A stretch of 64,000 nt of DNA from Tillus elongatus (taxonomy: Eukaryota; Arthropoda; Insecta; Coleoptera; Cleridae), in assembly GCA_964006375.1 (NCBI GenBank), contig OZ023266.1, positions 67,857,403 to 67,921,402 of the forward strand, read 5' to 3'. The first letter of the stretch is position 1, and the number at the start of each line of letters is the position of its first letter. The position numbers and the translations under genes are program-made. Of the stretch, positions 52,801-63,897 are shown one piece after another. A model generated the notes under the pieces. That model saw nothing but the letters and a program-made list of their open reading frames with translations. It had not been told where the DNA came from and did not search any database.

Positions 52801-55800
52801 CGTTTCTGTCTCTGTTTTAGCGATTGTTGACAGAGAAGTAACTTCGTCAGCTTTAGGTGATGGTTTTTCTACTGCGCTTTTTTTGACTTCAACTGTTTCA
52901 TTTATCGATGTCTTAAATGAAGTGATTCTTCTTACAATATCTTTACATTCTTCTTCTGAAATATCGTGTGGCACCATTTCTCCAAACAAGTCATCTACAT
53001 CACGAGCTTTGTGTTCTATTCCGACATCAGCAGACTTTTGGACATTAGCGCTTGGTAATCTGGTTTCTAAATCGGAAATAATATCGCCTTTTGTTTTCTT
53101 TAATTTATTCTTTTTGTGTTTGGCTGAATGGTCAGAAATATTAGTCTTATCACAGGAAACCTGATCAGTAGGCGGTATTTTATCGCTAGGTTTTTTTACG
53201 TCTTCGGTTTCCATTATTACTCTATTATCTTGCATTCTACACGAATCGATTTCACGTTGACTGTGGGAATATTCCAAGCTTTCATTTGTGTTATCACTGG
53301 ACGCTATTACAGTTGTACTTATTTTAGTTTCTTCTAGATTAGCATGGTCTTCAGTTTTATTTATTGTTTTCTGGTCAATACCATGATTTGAAATTATTTT
53401 CTGTTCAATGTTTTGCACTTTGGTGTCTAAAGAAGCATCAACTTTTTCATGCATCTTTTGTTTCTTTTTCTTCTTCTTGTCAGTTGTTTTTGTTTCTGGT
53501 TGGTCAACTTTTGTAATTTGGTTATTATTTTCAGACTGGATGACCGATGCTGTTTGTTGAGGTAAACTTTCTTCAACTATTTTTTCACCCAACTCTACTT
53601 CCAAAACTATGGAGCGTTTCTCGTCTTCTAGAAAAGCGGCAACTTCGTTGATGGATTTATCTGATTTAAGCTCTCCTTCTTTCTGTTGTGGACTGGTTAT
53701 CGCTAACATTTCCTCTTTCAATTTTTTTATCGAACTGTCTTCCTGTTGTGTCTGGTCGACTCTACGAGCTTTACCCTTCTTTTTCTTACTAGATGCCTTA
53801 GCATCAACATCTTTAACGTGCGCTTCTTCATCGTAATCTTTTAGTAAAGTTATTTGCAATGTTTCTTGACTTTCCGTTTTTGTATCTAAATTCTGAATTG
53901 CAATTTCTACTGTTTTATTTGCATCTGCTTGCTTCTCTTTAAATTTCTTCGACTTTGATTTAGCCTGTTCTTGTTTCTTAAGATTAGTGCTGCCCAAATC
54001 TTGTGGTGTATTTTCTGTCTTCATCTCGTCGTGAGCTTCTATTTTTGGTTGTTTCGGAAGCTTCTTTTTCTTTGATTTCTTAACTGTGTCAATATGCTCA
54101 GGATGTTGTTCTTTTGTAACATCTTCAATTTCTAATTCCCGTTCTTGCTGATTTACTATTTCTTCGTTTTCTAGCACATTCAAGCCTGCCACTTGCCCTG
54201 AACCTCTTTGGGTATTGTTTATTTCGTTATCAGATAAGGTGACTGGCTCATCTAGAAGGTCCAGCCATGAAGCTGTCGTCTCATTAATTGGCATATCTTT
54301 TTCAGGCTTCTCTATTTCTTTTAGAATTTCTGGTTGTTTTTCTGACTCTATTTCTGCTACAAAAACTTCAGTTTTGGCTTGTGGTTCGTTCTTATTTTCA
54401 TCTTGATGTTCTTGTTTCTTTTTATGTTTTTTCGGTTTATTTTTAATAGCCTCTTCAACTTTGGTTTCCTCTTGATCACCTTCTTTCAATTGATGTGACT
54501 TATTTTTCTTGTTTTTCTTTTTTGTGTCATGAGTTTGAACAATGTCACTTTCTGGTGAATGTTTTGATCTTTTATCTTCAATGGCAATCTCCTTTAATGC
54601 TCTGTCAATTTCATCTTCATTAGATATATGTTTCGGTTTTTTCTCTTTTCGTTTCTTTTTGTATTTATCTGTATTTTGGGGAACATTCTCATCTATATCA
54701 CTATGAATAATAGAGTCTTGGAAGGGTACCTCTTCAGTGGCCTCACCACCCTCTGTTATTTCAGAGGGCTCTCCATGATGGAGCAACTGTTGAGTATTTT
54801 CGGTTTCGAAATTACCGTTTCGTTTGTCTTTCTTCTTTGGCTTTTTATGTTGCTGCGATGCAACATTGGATACTGTCTCTTTCTGGGTAGTATCCTTAAT
54901 AGGCTTGCGCGGTAGCTCCTTGCGTTGAGACGATTTATCTTCCTTAGGCATGGACTCTCGTCCAGGCGCCGGAGATTGTGGTCTAGGAGCTTGTCGAGCG
55001 TTCGTTAGCACTGTTGCTGCTGTACTGGATGGCTGGAGAGGTATTTCACTCAGCCCTTGAGACAAAATTTGCGCATATGAAAACTGTTCCTGATCAGCTT
55101 TTATTTCAGAAGACTCATCTGAAATATCTTTTTCAGTATTTTCTTTTTGTGGTTTTTGATCGATTTCATTTGGTTTTTTATCTGAATGTGTCACTTCGAT
55201 AACAGAAGGTGTCGACTCTTTTTTACATACTGTACTGGTGTTTGCATTGGGTGTTGCTTGGACATTATCGTATTGTTGATGATAATGTATTCTGTTCATT
55301 TCAACGTTACTTGGAATATTATACTGGTTGTACTGATTTGGATACATGCCTCCATAATCGTCAGCGCTGTGATAGGTTCCTAAACCTGAACTCATCAGCT
55401 GTTGCCCAGACGCTATAAAGTTCACCATATCTGGTAGTGGGTGAATATATTCAAACATACCTGATTGTAAGTGCTGCTGTGGAACTAGTGGTTGCTGGTA
55501 ATAATTCGCGGCTTGTAATTCTCTCTGAACAGCTTGTATTTGCTGAGGAGTGGGTGGATATGAAAAATGAGTTTGAGGTGGATATTGACTCCACGTTTGA
55601 GAATGTGGATTAATTGCATAATGTGTCTGTTGAGTAGGCTGGGTTGCTATCACATGTTGAGGTACCATTGGTTGCTCATTTCGCACAGGTACGGAAGTAA
55701 CAATAGGTTCGTTACTGGGTTCATGCGTTGGAAGACTAGGATCACTTACAACAGGGTGTGTTTTGGCAACCTTATCTTTAGGTTTTTGATGTTTCTGCTT

Positions 55801-56499
55801 TTCAGTTACTTTTGTCTTTAAAGGTACCAACTCCTCTTCGTATTCTTTTTGTCCTTGTCTCTCCTCAGACTCAGTTGCTCTATACTGACCTCTAAGAATT
55901 TCAGCATAACTTGTAGAACCAGGCCCCCACATAGGACTTGGCGAACGAGATCTAGTGCTGAGTTCTGGTTTCAAGTAAGCAGAACTTTCAGTTTTCGATG
56001 TGATAGTTTGTTCCAAAACACCATCTTGATGTTGCATTTCAGAAGAGTTGGTTTCTAAATGTTTAATTGGTTCTTTATCTTGTTCCGGTATGGCAGGTTT
56101 GAGTTTATCATCTCGTCGTCTTGGTGATCTACTTTGTCTGGACACATTGGGTTTCTCTCTTGTTTTTTCTCGGAGTCTTTGTTCGGGCTCGATAACCTCG
56201 CTGACGATTATTGGCACAATATTATCGGGTTTATCAGAAACACTTCGTTTTGTCTCAGGAGCTTGGCGAGTTTCAACGCTCTCCAGTGATATCTTATCTT
56301 CGCGTGGTTCGCTAGCGATAGAAGGTGCTTGAAGGTTGTGTGGTCTCTCTTGTGAGTGGGATCTACCTGCAGCGATGTCAGCATATGAGACCCCAAGCAG
56401 GGAAGTGGTGTCTGTAACGGGTAGGACATAATAAGGGTCCACGCTTCGGATGGCGGCGGTGAGGACTGTTATCTTCTGATGGTAGTCTTGGATCCGCGC
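40888..56499 (-). CDS. Giant 15,612-nt internal exon of a nesprin/Msp300-like gene, 5,204 codons
   Basis: One uninterrupted minus-strand frame between an acceptor ('ttgctgcccgacaacag', ending at 56,500) and a donor ('AAG|gtgaaat' at 40,888/40,887). Both junctions are phase 0. The frame also runs 23 codons upstream and 23 downstream, but I place the ends at the splice sites. It starts ARIQDYHQKITVLTAAI, a likely coiled-coil continuation of the 62-kb exon. The rest is low-complexity and probably disordered: many Lys-rich clusters ('KKKSKKPK'), Glu/Asp-rich spacers, SR-rich patches (residues ~1,970 and ~3,910). It also has a Gln/Pro/Tyr-rich segment (~320-480) and eight copies of an acidic 'YKGLPLDE...LWLDVLDEP...SDDE' repeat (~2,190-3,000). 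A conserved-looking 'SLPGGLGGWKDTSTYLEPE' lies near the end. No enzymatic or membrane domain is seen. The likely role is a very long flexible insert in a cytoskeleton-to-nucleus linker; the family assignment is recall-based and could be wrong. Confidence 0.8.
47505..49935 (-). repeat. Eight-copy in-frame coding repeat (~112 codons per unit)
   Basis: Core 'PAYKGLPLDETSDLWLDVLD' then 'EPIVLSDDEND' recurs, with core plus-strand markers at 47,531, 47,863, 48,205, 48,536, 48,878 and 49,205, a degenerate copy near 49,490 and an older one ('TLWADMLDEPMIFSDEDD') near 49,880. Spacings of the six best copies are 332, 342, 331, 342 and 327 nt. They alternate because two unit types (ending 'VLQKSIPE' and 'VLQKFTTPE') take turns, a two-unit higher-order repeat of about 673 nt. 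A ninth distant relative ('SWLDLLDEPVTLSDNE') lies near residue 750. Confidence 0.9.
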
Positions 56500-56669
56500 C
56501 TGTTGTCGGGCAGCAACAATGCAATAGATCAGTAACGCGCAAATACAAACAATAATATCGCGATGCAATGGTGGCTCTTAACGCGATATGGTCGTATCAG
56601 GTGTTGTGGGTCAAATTAGTGGATCTTGGTCAAAATCGGTGTGGATTCTCGGGAAATTGGTTAGGGCAT

Positions 56670-56780
56670 TTAGGTATCGAGCGGCTCCGAGTCGGGTTCG
56701 CCCCTTTGCAGGATCAGCTTGACACGCTCGTTACGAGCTGCCATGCGAGACTGCAAAGCACGCAAGCGATCTCTGTAAGC
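56670..56780 (-). CDS. Short alternative exon with in-frame stop (36 codons)
   Basis: The minus-strand acceptor 'tatggtctcgaaacag' precedes AYRDRLRALQSRMAARNERV then KLILQRGEPDSEPLDT and TAA (56,670-56,672). Phase 0, so it can follow the 62-kb exon ('RDQALRDQQ|AYRDRLRALQ'), giving a convincing continuous coiled coil. The giant exon starts only 170 nt downstream with the same phase and also with Ala. The two look like alternative continuations: one ends the protein, the other adds 5,204 residues. I see no good splice donor or AATAAA between the stop and the giant exon's acceptor, so how a transcript with this exon ends is unclear; it may be a terminal or a poison exon. Confidence 0.6.
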   Translation of the reverse strand, partial: AYRDRLRALQSRMAARNERVKLILQRGEPDSEPLDT

Positions 56781-57746
56781 CTGTTTCGAGACCATAAAGG
56801 ATAAGGGATGCAGCAATAACAACAAAATAAAACAAAACGCTCCGTGAGAAACAATCAAACATGAGCAAACATAAATATAACTCGATTGTGTTCGCTTTCT
56901 GGCTCACCCCAAATGAAAATAATGAAGTAAGCAGTTTGGTGTGTGTATAAGGTGTTTGTGTGTGAAGCATGAGTGACCCGACAAACCAAGTGGTGAATGA
57001 GATAGATAGTGAACACAAAACCAAGTGAGATAGATATGTGAATGAAACAAAAGCATAATGCCGTCTACTTGCAGGTGGTTTAGAATGGTAAAAAAGCAGT
57101 AAAGCATAAAAAATGAAAGCAAACAACATAATACGTCCAATACAGTCATCTAAGTATTCCACAAGCGTTTTTTGCATATAGTGCTGAAATTTAATTTACT
57201 AATTCTTATGTATGTACTAACATCAGTTTAGATCATGTAATTAAGGGCATGCGACGATGACACATTGCACACAACGTTAAAAATATCCAGACATTATTAG
57301 TTAACAATTTATCAGTCTAAATATTTTTAGTGGGGGTTTTTAGTCATCTTAATGGATTGTACTTGATTTGTCAGCATTAGGCAAGCATACTAATAGCACC
57401 GATACTAACATTTTGATTTATAAGTAAAGAAAAAGCATATGTGAATGTTCAATTAATTAGTGACATTGTGAAAATGGAAACCTTTTTAGGACAATATTAA
57501 GATGCTTCGCGAGCATAATAATTTTTTCATGAAAATTAATATATAAAAATATTAATTTGAAAATATAATACATCTACATTTTTTTTATAATAAGTAAAAC
57601 TTACTTATTTCCCTCAAATATCTAAAGGGGAATTGTTGCAAACGTGAAGATATGAAAGTGGAAAAAGTTGGTATATTGATTAATTGTTGTGCCCTTACTT
57701 GGTGAAACCGTTCCACACTAAATACAGATATAGAGACTTCTTCTCT
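56781..57746. other. Intron sequence
   Basis: Intron upstream of the alternative exon. Frames at 56,731-57,177 (minus) are hydrophobic by chance in T-rich DNA; no domain or donor-acceptor structure supports them. Confidence 0.5.
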
Positions 57747-57833
57747 GGCTTCACAAGTGCTCGCTTAATTTTCTGTAACCGGTTTCATCTGTCGAAACCA
57801 GTTACAGAAAAGAAAACAAGCACTTGTAAAGTC
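57747..57833. repeat. Hairpin element (~40-bp arms)
   Basis: 'cttcacaagtgctcgcttaattttctgtaac' pairs with 'gttacagaaaagaaaacaagcacttgtaaag' around a central 'ggtttcatctgtcgaaacc'. Confidence 0.75.
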
Positions 57834-58341
57834 AGAACAGGTCTCCTACATTTGTATTTATTAAAAATCTTTATTTTTGTATTATAACAAGGTATAAATA
57901 AATATATGATAATTTTAAAAGTGACAATATTAAAAGTGAAAAGACCAGAGAGTCAAGTCAATTTTCTGGATCTGATTTTGAACACACCAACTATAAGAAG
58001 AAATGTTTTTACAACATCGTTCACCAACTCACACATAAAGCTTTATACAAATTTGATATGCACATTAAGGCTTTGCAAGCTTGAATTTTCAGCAATATAC
58101 ACAGTGTGTTTGTGTGTTATCTGAAAGCATGATCTTTCAAACTTAGATGACCGTTCAGTGGACCAGCAGAGCCCGGGTTATTAAAAAAAACAAACACAAT
58201 CCCCAGCTGCCCGAAAGGAAGAGGGGAGGTATGGAAACACCTTGATGAGCGTTTCAGCCACCTCTGCAACGCTCGAGTATATAAAAATTTAATCAAAGAC
58301 ACTTTTTATCATCAAAATGTTTCCAAATTATTAATCAAAGA

Positions 58342-58435
58342 ACATTGTGAGATGTACAACAGGGTCGCCACCTCGGTGCGGAACCGGGTAGTATGTTGTC
58401 ACGAGATGGCAACCCTGTCCTACATCTCACAATGT
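58342..58435. repeat. Hairpin element (28-bp arms)
   Basis: 'acattgtgagatgtacaacagggtcgcc' (58,342-58,369) is mirrored by 'ggcaaccctgtcctacatctcacaatgt' (58,408-58,435). The ~38-bp loop contains 'ggtgcggaaccggg'. A MITE-like palindrome without coding content. Confidence 0.85.
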
Positions 58436-58470
58436 ACTAGGAGGCTGGCTATCACAGCCATATTACTTTA

Positions 58471-58565
58471 TAGGTGTGTTCTCGCTGTAATTAGTATACC
58501 ATACTGATGAGCTCTAATTAGAGCGAAACCGGTCTGCGGTACTAATTATGATGAGAACACATCTA
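58471..58565. repeat. Hairpin element next to the previous one
   Basis: 'taggtgtgttctcgctgtaattagta' and 'gtactaattatgatgagaacacatcta' form inverted arms. The loop holds 'gagctctaattagagcgaaaccggt', itself partly palindromic. Confidence 0.75.
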
Positions 58566-60869
58566 GCCTTATTAATCACAGTTTTAAATTTTTTTCTTTG
58601 GACAAGAAATTTTGAGTTGTTACTTTGGTGCAGGATACAATCATGAAAAGATAAAATTCTTTGAATGCAGGACTAACAAAAAATGCTACACATTAAAGAT
58701 AATAAATTACCTAAATGTGCATATTAACTTAGTAAAGTTTAGAAACGTGTGGCTAAGCCTTTAAACTTTAATCAAATTTAAACACCGCACTATATAAAGA
58801 TATACAGACACTAGTTTAAAAAATATCCAAAACTATTATATTTTAAATCCCATCAGTTATATTTTTTTATAAATTACTTAGTTCATGAAAGGGGAAGCCT
58901 ATGCGTCTCAAACACATCATTAAGTTCACTGTTGTGGCACCAAATTTTGCCGTTAGCTCACTAATTGAATAGCCGGAAATGATATGTGTTTGGAAGGGCA
59001 TTCCAAGGTTTAGATGGTCTAGGACGGGCGAGAATTCATAACAAACTGTTCGACACGTGGCTAATTTAACACTAAAAGTGTGCGCTTTTTAGCTAAACTG
59101 GGTTCGCCGCAATTGAAGAGGAATTAACGAAAAAATATATGAGAAATTTCGATTACAGTATCAATAAAAGGGGCAGAGATCTCCAAATTTTCTTCTGTAA
59201 TCAAGAGACGTAACATCAACAGTGATAGGCTGATCTCATATTAGACAAACAGCTAATCTTTAAATTAAATTTAAGAAAGACCTTGTGTGTTTGGATCAAC
59301 GTTCCAAGCATAAGAACACACTTTTAACCCAAAACACAAACCCAATATTTTCCTCCGAAACATTCGAAATTTTGGAAACGTGTGGATGAGAGCTGAGATC
59401 CTCTGCAATGTAAAAAAAGTGGATTTCTGGAAGGATTTCGCCCATCTCAATATCTGAACTTGTTAGGCCTCAAATCTAACCACATTTGGAGAACTTCGCA
59501 ATTGAAAATTTTAAACAAGCCATCAATTAAGTAGCTGGTTTTTTAAAATCTCTTTGATTATAAGAGAAAGAGTGGAAGCAAAAACCGAGGCATGTGTTAG
59601 TGTCTAGTTTATCTGATGCAATATCGACAACCACATGCAAGGAACTATACTTCAAAAAACTAGAAATCCATAAGCAGAGTTCGGTGGGCAATTCATACGA
59701 TTGAAAATATCCAATAAAATTTCATGCCTTTTTTCTACAACGATGATACAGCCACATGGAGCTGAAATTATAATTTTTTTCACAGGCTAGAAATGTTTGG
59801 TTGGACGTGAGATGACTTTGTCTCTAATTGATTATGAAAGTCATTTTTACCCTGATCGATTGTCCGTTGGACTTGTTCCTTGTTAAGACAAAGGAGGCAC
59901 GAGTTAAGTAAGATTCTGCACCAAAAAAATTGTAAGAAGAATTTCTAATAATAATTTACAGTTTTTGGCAAGCTTTATTGAACTAGGGTATAGATTTACA
60001 ATTAACATTACTGATGAGATTTTAATTATTATGACTCTATTTGTCTAAAATGGTTTGCGGTTTCAAAATTCAAGCAGTTTGTTCTAATTTTACGGATCAT
60101 AATAAAATGCGGGGTTACAAGAAGTTCCAACTGTTAACATTTTTAATTGATAAAATTGCAATGTGGGTAAGTAGAAAGGTAAAATTATATAAGGCTATCT
60201 TTAGATGTTCCTGCTTTCAAATAAAATAACGAATTTTATCTTTTCTCTGCATTTTCTTTTAATTTCCTGATTAATATTTTCTGTACTCAAATGAAGGAAA
60301 CAGGTACACAAGTTATGCTGATGTAACTGATCACGCATTGTTTTAGTAAACAGTGATGACAAAAATTGGGATCGAATAATTAAAAATTTTTGCAATGCTG
60401 TAACGGCTGCTGTGCTGCAAAAGGCTCTGAGAGATGAGATGATTGTGGCATGACCTGTGACAGACTGAACTGTGTTATGTAAAGTTGAGTTACACCTAAT
60501 ACTGAATCTACACTGACAGTTATATTGCCATCTGGTTATCTTGGAATATTTTAAAAACTATTAATGAAAGGAAAAAAGAACTGTAAGATATCAGTGTAAT
60601 TTTGGGTGGCCTTAGTCATTTGTCAACATACAAGATTTTAACCTTAATTATTTATACGAGTACCGATAGTTTATAACTCAATAAAAGAAGTACAGAAGGG
60701 TCTCGTTCTTTTGTGTTCCGATCATTCGAGTTGAATAATCGAGTTGAATAATCCATATTTGCATTCCGTATCATTCAAGCAATATTTGTTGGCTTCTGCT
60801 TCATCTGAGCGATAACAGTTTTTTTGAGTCAACTGTTCATAGTATATACATGATAACTATAGTAGTTAA
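58566..60869. other. Intron sequence, nothing recognised
   Basis: About 2.3 kb with no exon-like, repeat or RNA signals that I could support. Confidence 0.5.

Positions 60870-60949
<80 letters not shown>
60870..60949. repeat. (TA)40 microsatellite
   Basis: Pure TA tract, the only long one in the right third of the window. It is followed by 'caaactgcttagcag', not by an obvious mariner terminus. Confidence 0.97.
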
Positions 60950-60950
<1 letters not shown>

Positions 60951-61498
60951 AACTGCTTAGCAGTGTATAATAGAAGAATCATACCACTAAACATAGATCT
61001 AGACTTTAGAGAGATATAATCAATCTTGAACATGGTCAGATAATCTAGCTTTTTTTACATTCATAACCACAGAAGTTTTTACCAACATAATAATAAATAA
61101 ATGATATATAATACGTAATGTATTTGATTATGCAAATCCAAGAAACTGTACAGCGTTCATTAGAATAAGGCTCAGATGTTACAGAACCAATTCCAACAAT
61201 GCGCGGTTCATACGAATTCATTTTTGAAATGTGTTATCAAAGGTTCCCATCACCAAGTTACATTTACTTCTGTTTAATTCGGAAGAATGAGACCCTACTG
61301 TAATCAAACATTTTTGTTTTGTTTATTCAGATCAGATACCCAAGGTTGACAAAAAAATAAATAAATTTGGCTTTCAAGTTATTTTGTAAATAATTTTATG
61401 GTGAACTAACAATACCTTCTTTACACCGCTGGTATTAACACACGACTGAAATTAATGACCACTAAGTGAAGATTGTAACCTGTAATGGAGCACTGATA

Positions 61499-61649
61499 AG
61501 TACGCTTGGAGAACACATATCACCACAACACATATTTTAAAGACCTGACGATCGTTTCACCAACAGAGTTAGCATCATCAGAGGATGCAAAATTCCAATT
61601 CAGGTCTTTAAAAGATGTGTTGTGGCGATTTGGGTTCTCCAAGTGTACT
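61499..61649. mobile_element. Palindromic MITE-like element (family of 25,400-25,597)
   Basis: 'agtacgcttggagaacacatatcaccacaacacat...aaagacctgacg' pairs with 'tcaggtctttaaaagatgtgttgtggcgatttgggttctccaagtgtact'. An internal 'atcatcagaggatgc' matches the 25.4-kb copy. Lies about 400 bp downstream of the 62,045 donor, within the intron. Confidence 0.8.
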
Positions 61650-62044
61650 TATTTGAAATTAATTAATTACGAGATACGGGACTTAGTCATGTTCTTTCTT
61701 ATCTAAATTATTATTCGAAAGCTAAGTAAGATTTAATAACAAATGAAATGAGTTTATACTGAAAACGTATTTCTGAATTGACTGATATCTGAAAAACCAC
61801 AAATGACAACAATATAATTCCTTTTCTGTTTCAATGCATAACTCTATACACTTTATTTTACTGTCACTTCAAGATAACCAGACAAAAGTTACTGATTATT
61901 TACAAATACTCGTTTAAAACTGAGACACCTGACTGATCACTGTATATAACAACAAATCATGCCACTCCCATCTATTCTAATCAACACTATTATGTTATTG
62001 TCGAGTTAATCGTTACAATACAACACTTGTCGTTAAACACCTAC

Positions 62045-62305
62045 CTGTTGGTCGCGGAGCGCCTGGTCTCGATCTTCGTGCAGTTGTGTAGGTGCCATAG
62101 TAGCTCTCAACTGTTGCTCTACCTGGAAGATCTGCTGTCTAAGCTGTTGTATCTCCATTTGATACTGGTCAACCTGTCCAATGGCTGTTTCTAGTTGTCG
62201 ACTCTGGTCTTTAATCGATTCATTCAGTTGATCCAGTTCTTTTACCAGATCGTCTGCGGATTCTGTGAGTTTAGGATCACCGCCTATACCGGCACTGAAA
62301 TGGAC
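62045..62305 (-). CDS. Coiled-coil exon of the nesprin/Msp300-like gene, 87 codons
   Basis: The minus-strand exon lies between acceptor 'ctgtccttttcacag' and donor 'CAG|gtaggt', 261 nt, phase 0 at both ends. It encodes VHFSAGIGGDPKLTESADDL, then a Gln/Leu-rich heptad pattern ('VKELDQLNESIKDQSRQLET', 'QYQMEIQQLRQQIFQVEQQL') and 'DRDQALRDQQ' at its end. That is typical of long spectrin-repeat proteins, where conserved coiled-coil exons join in phase 0. It is the most upstream exon in the window; earlier exons must lie to the right. Strong splice signals and clean coding composition make the exon secure; the gene identity is an inference. Confidence 0.85.
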
Positions 62306-63897
62306 CTGTGAAAAGGACAGCACATTGAAGATGATTCATATCTGTTGGATAGTAATCTTTTTTAGCTGCAATTTTTATTAGCTCAGGGTGTTGTGAAAAA
62401 CCATTTTCACTTTTTTGTTACTTTTTAAACTTAAGGAATGATTAATAACTTTATAAAAATAGAGTTCAATGATACACAAACTTACTATACTAGGGTAGGT
62501 ATAATACTGCAAGAATTTTGTTTTTTTAGTAAAGGTCCATCCAACAAACTAGCATATAATACAATTGAGTAGCGTAGCTTTTCGATTTATAAAACTTATA
62601 ATGCAATAATGCTTTGCCAAAGAACAGGCTCCAGAACTTTGATCAATTACCCAGTGAACTTGTTTTAATAAGAACCATTTATTATTATGTGGTTTGTCGA
62701 CCAAATTCACTAATTTTTATTTGAATATTGGTTCCCCTTGCTAGAAATATTTGCAATCATTAGTTTTTGTTGTAAGAGGAGACGAAAAACAGGTTCAATT
62801 AAAAAAAAACTGGTTACTATTTTTAAAATGATGGGTTTCATATAGGTACTAAAACAGAATCTGAAATTTGGCGTCTACTTTGAGCACACATAAATACACC
62901 ATGGAGTAGCAACATTGTTCACAATACTATGGTGCCAGAAGATATTGTGTAGGACCAGTGATGAATATTCTGTTCTCTGGGTAGGTATGTCAAGGTATTC
63001 TGGGCGAATATTTACATCCTACTAAGTGCACAACAAAAGAGATTTTCAAATAAGTGGATATTAGACAGTTGCGCAAGCCTCAAGGTGATTGTAAGCTATG
63101 TATATTGTATTGTATATATCCCCACACCAGTACAGTCTCAGAGAACTCAGAGCATTGACAAATCGAAACATTGTAAAGTCGATTAGGTGCGGATCACTGT
63201 GTGATTGAGCGAAATTAAAAGTTTAACGAATTGGCGGGGTAAGAGGCGGCTACTAATTATATAAGTCCAGAATTGCCTACTCATAAAAAATACGAAAACC
63301 GCAGGGATACAAACTAGTGAACCCGCAGTCGAAACATTTTTACTGGGTAAACATGTCAAGATTGAAACATAACAAAGAGCCTGTCTAAAGCCACTGTAGC
63401 AAAACATATCAGAGTGCCGCTCAGAATTATTGTCGGATACTAGACATGACATACCTTTGTCAGGGTACACCTAAGGAGAATAAAGAAATATGAAGAGGAC
63501 GTGACTAGCAGACTGTGCAAAAGGTAACCCAAAACAGCTTTACACTTTTTATGCACATGGAAAAGCACTGTACACCAAAAGATAGTGTTTATTCCGAAGG
63601 CCTGTATAATAACACCAGATGATTTTCTTTCACACACATGGACAGGCATATACTACAGTTTGACTAGCCTGGATGTAAAAATTTAAATAAATATATATAA
63701 CACAAAAGGCCTATTAGGATGCAGTGCAATCTAAAAAATATTGCATACACAGAGAGAAAAAAAACGTTTTACCACTAAAGTTGTCCACATTAGACAATAA
63801 GTAAACTAAAAAATACGAAAAAATTTGAGGTCGCATAAAAATAGTCTGTAAATTTTTCAATAACAAAAATGTGTCCTTTAATTTGGGTAGCAGGAAG
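62306..63897. other. Intron sequence, nothing recognised
   Basis: No repeat or exon that I can support. Frames at 63,183-63,649 (minus) have no family resemblance. Confidence 0.5.

Noticed and set aside
42044..56332. Many 60-200-codon plus-strand frames opposite the giant exon
   Set aside because: They are Ser/Phe/Leu-rich antisense shadows of a Lys/Glu/Asp-rich coding exon and follow its repeat periodicity.
56500..56568. Methionine start at 56,568 for the giant frame
   Set aside because: The 23 codons before 56,500 are hydrophobic intron sequence ending in a polypyrimidine-type stretch and 'cag'; the protein continues from an upstream exon in phase 0.
56731..57177. 148-codon minus-strand frame with hydrophobic segments, like a membrane protein
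   Set aside because: It overlaps the alternative exon in another frame, consists of T-rich intron sequence, and has no splice or family support.
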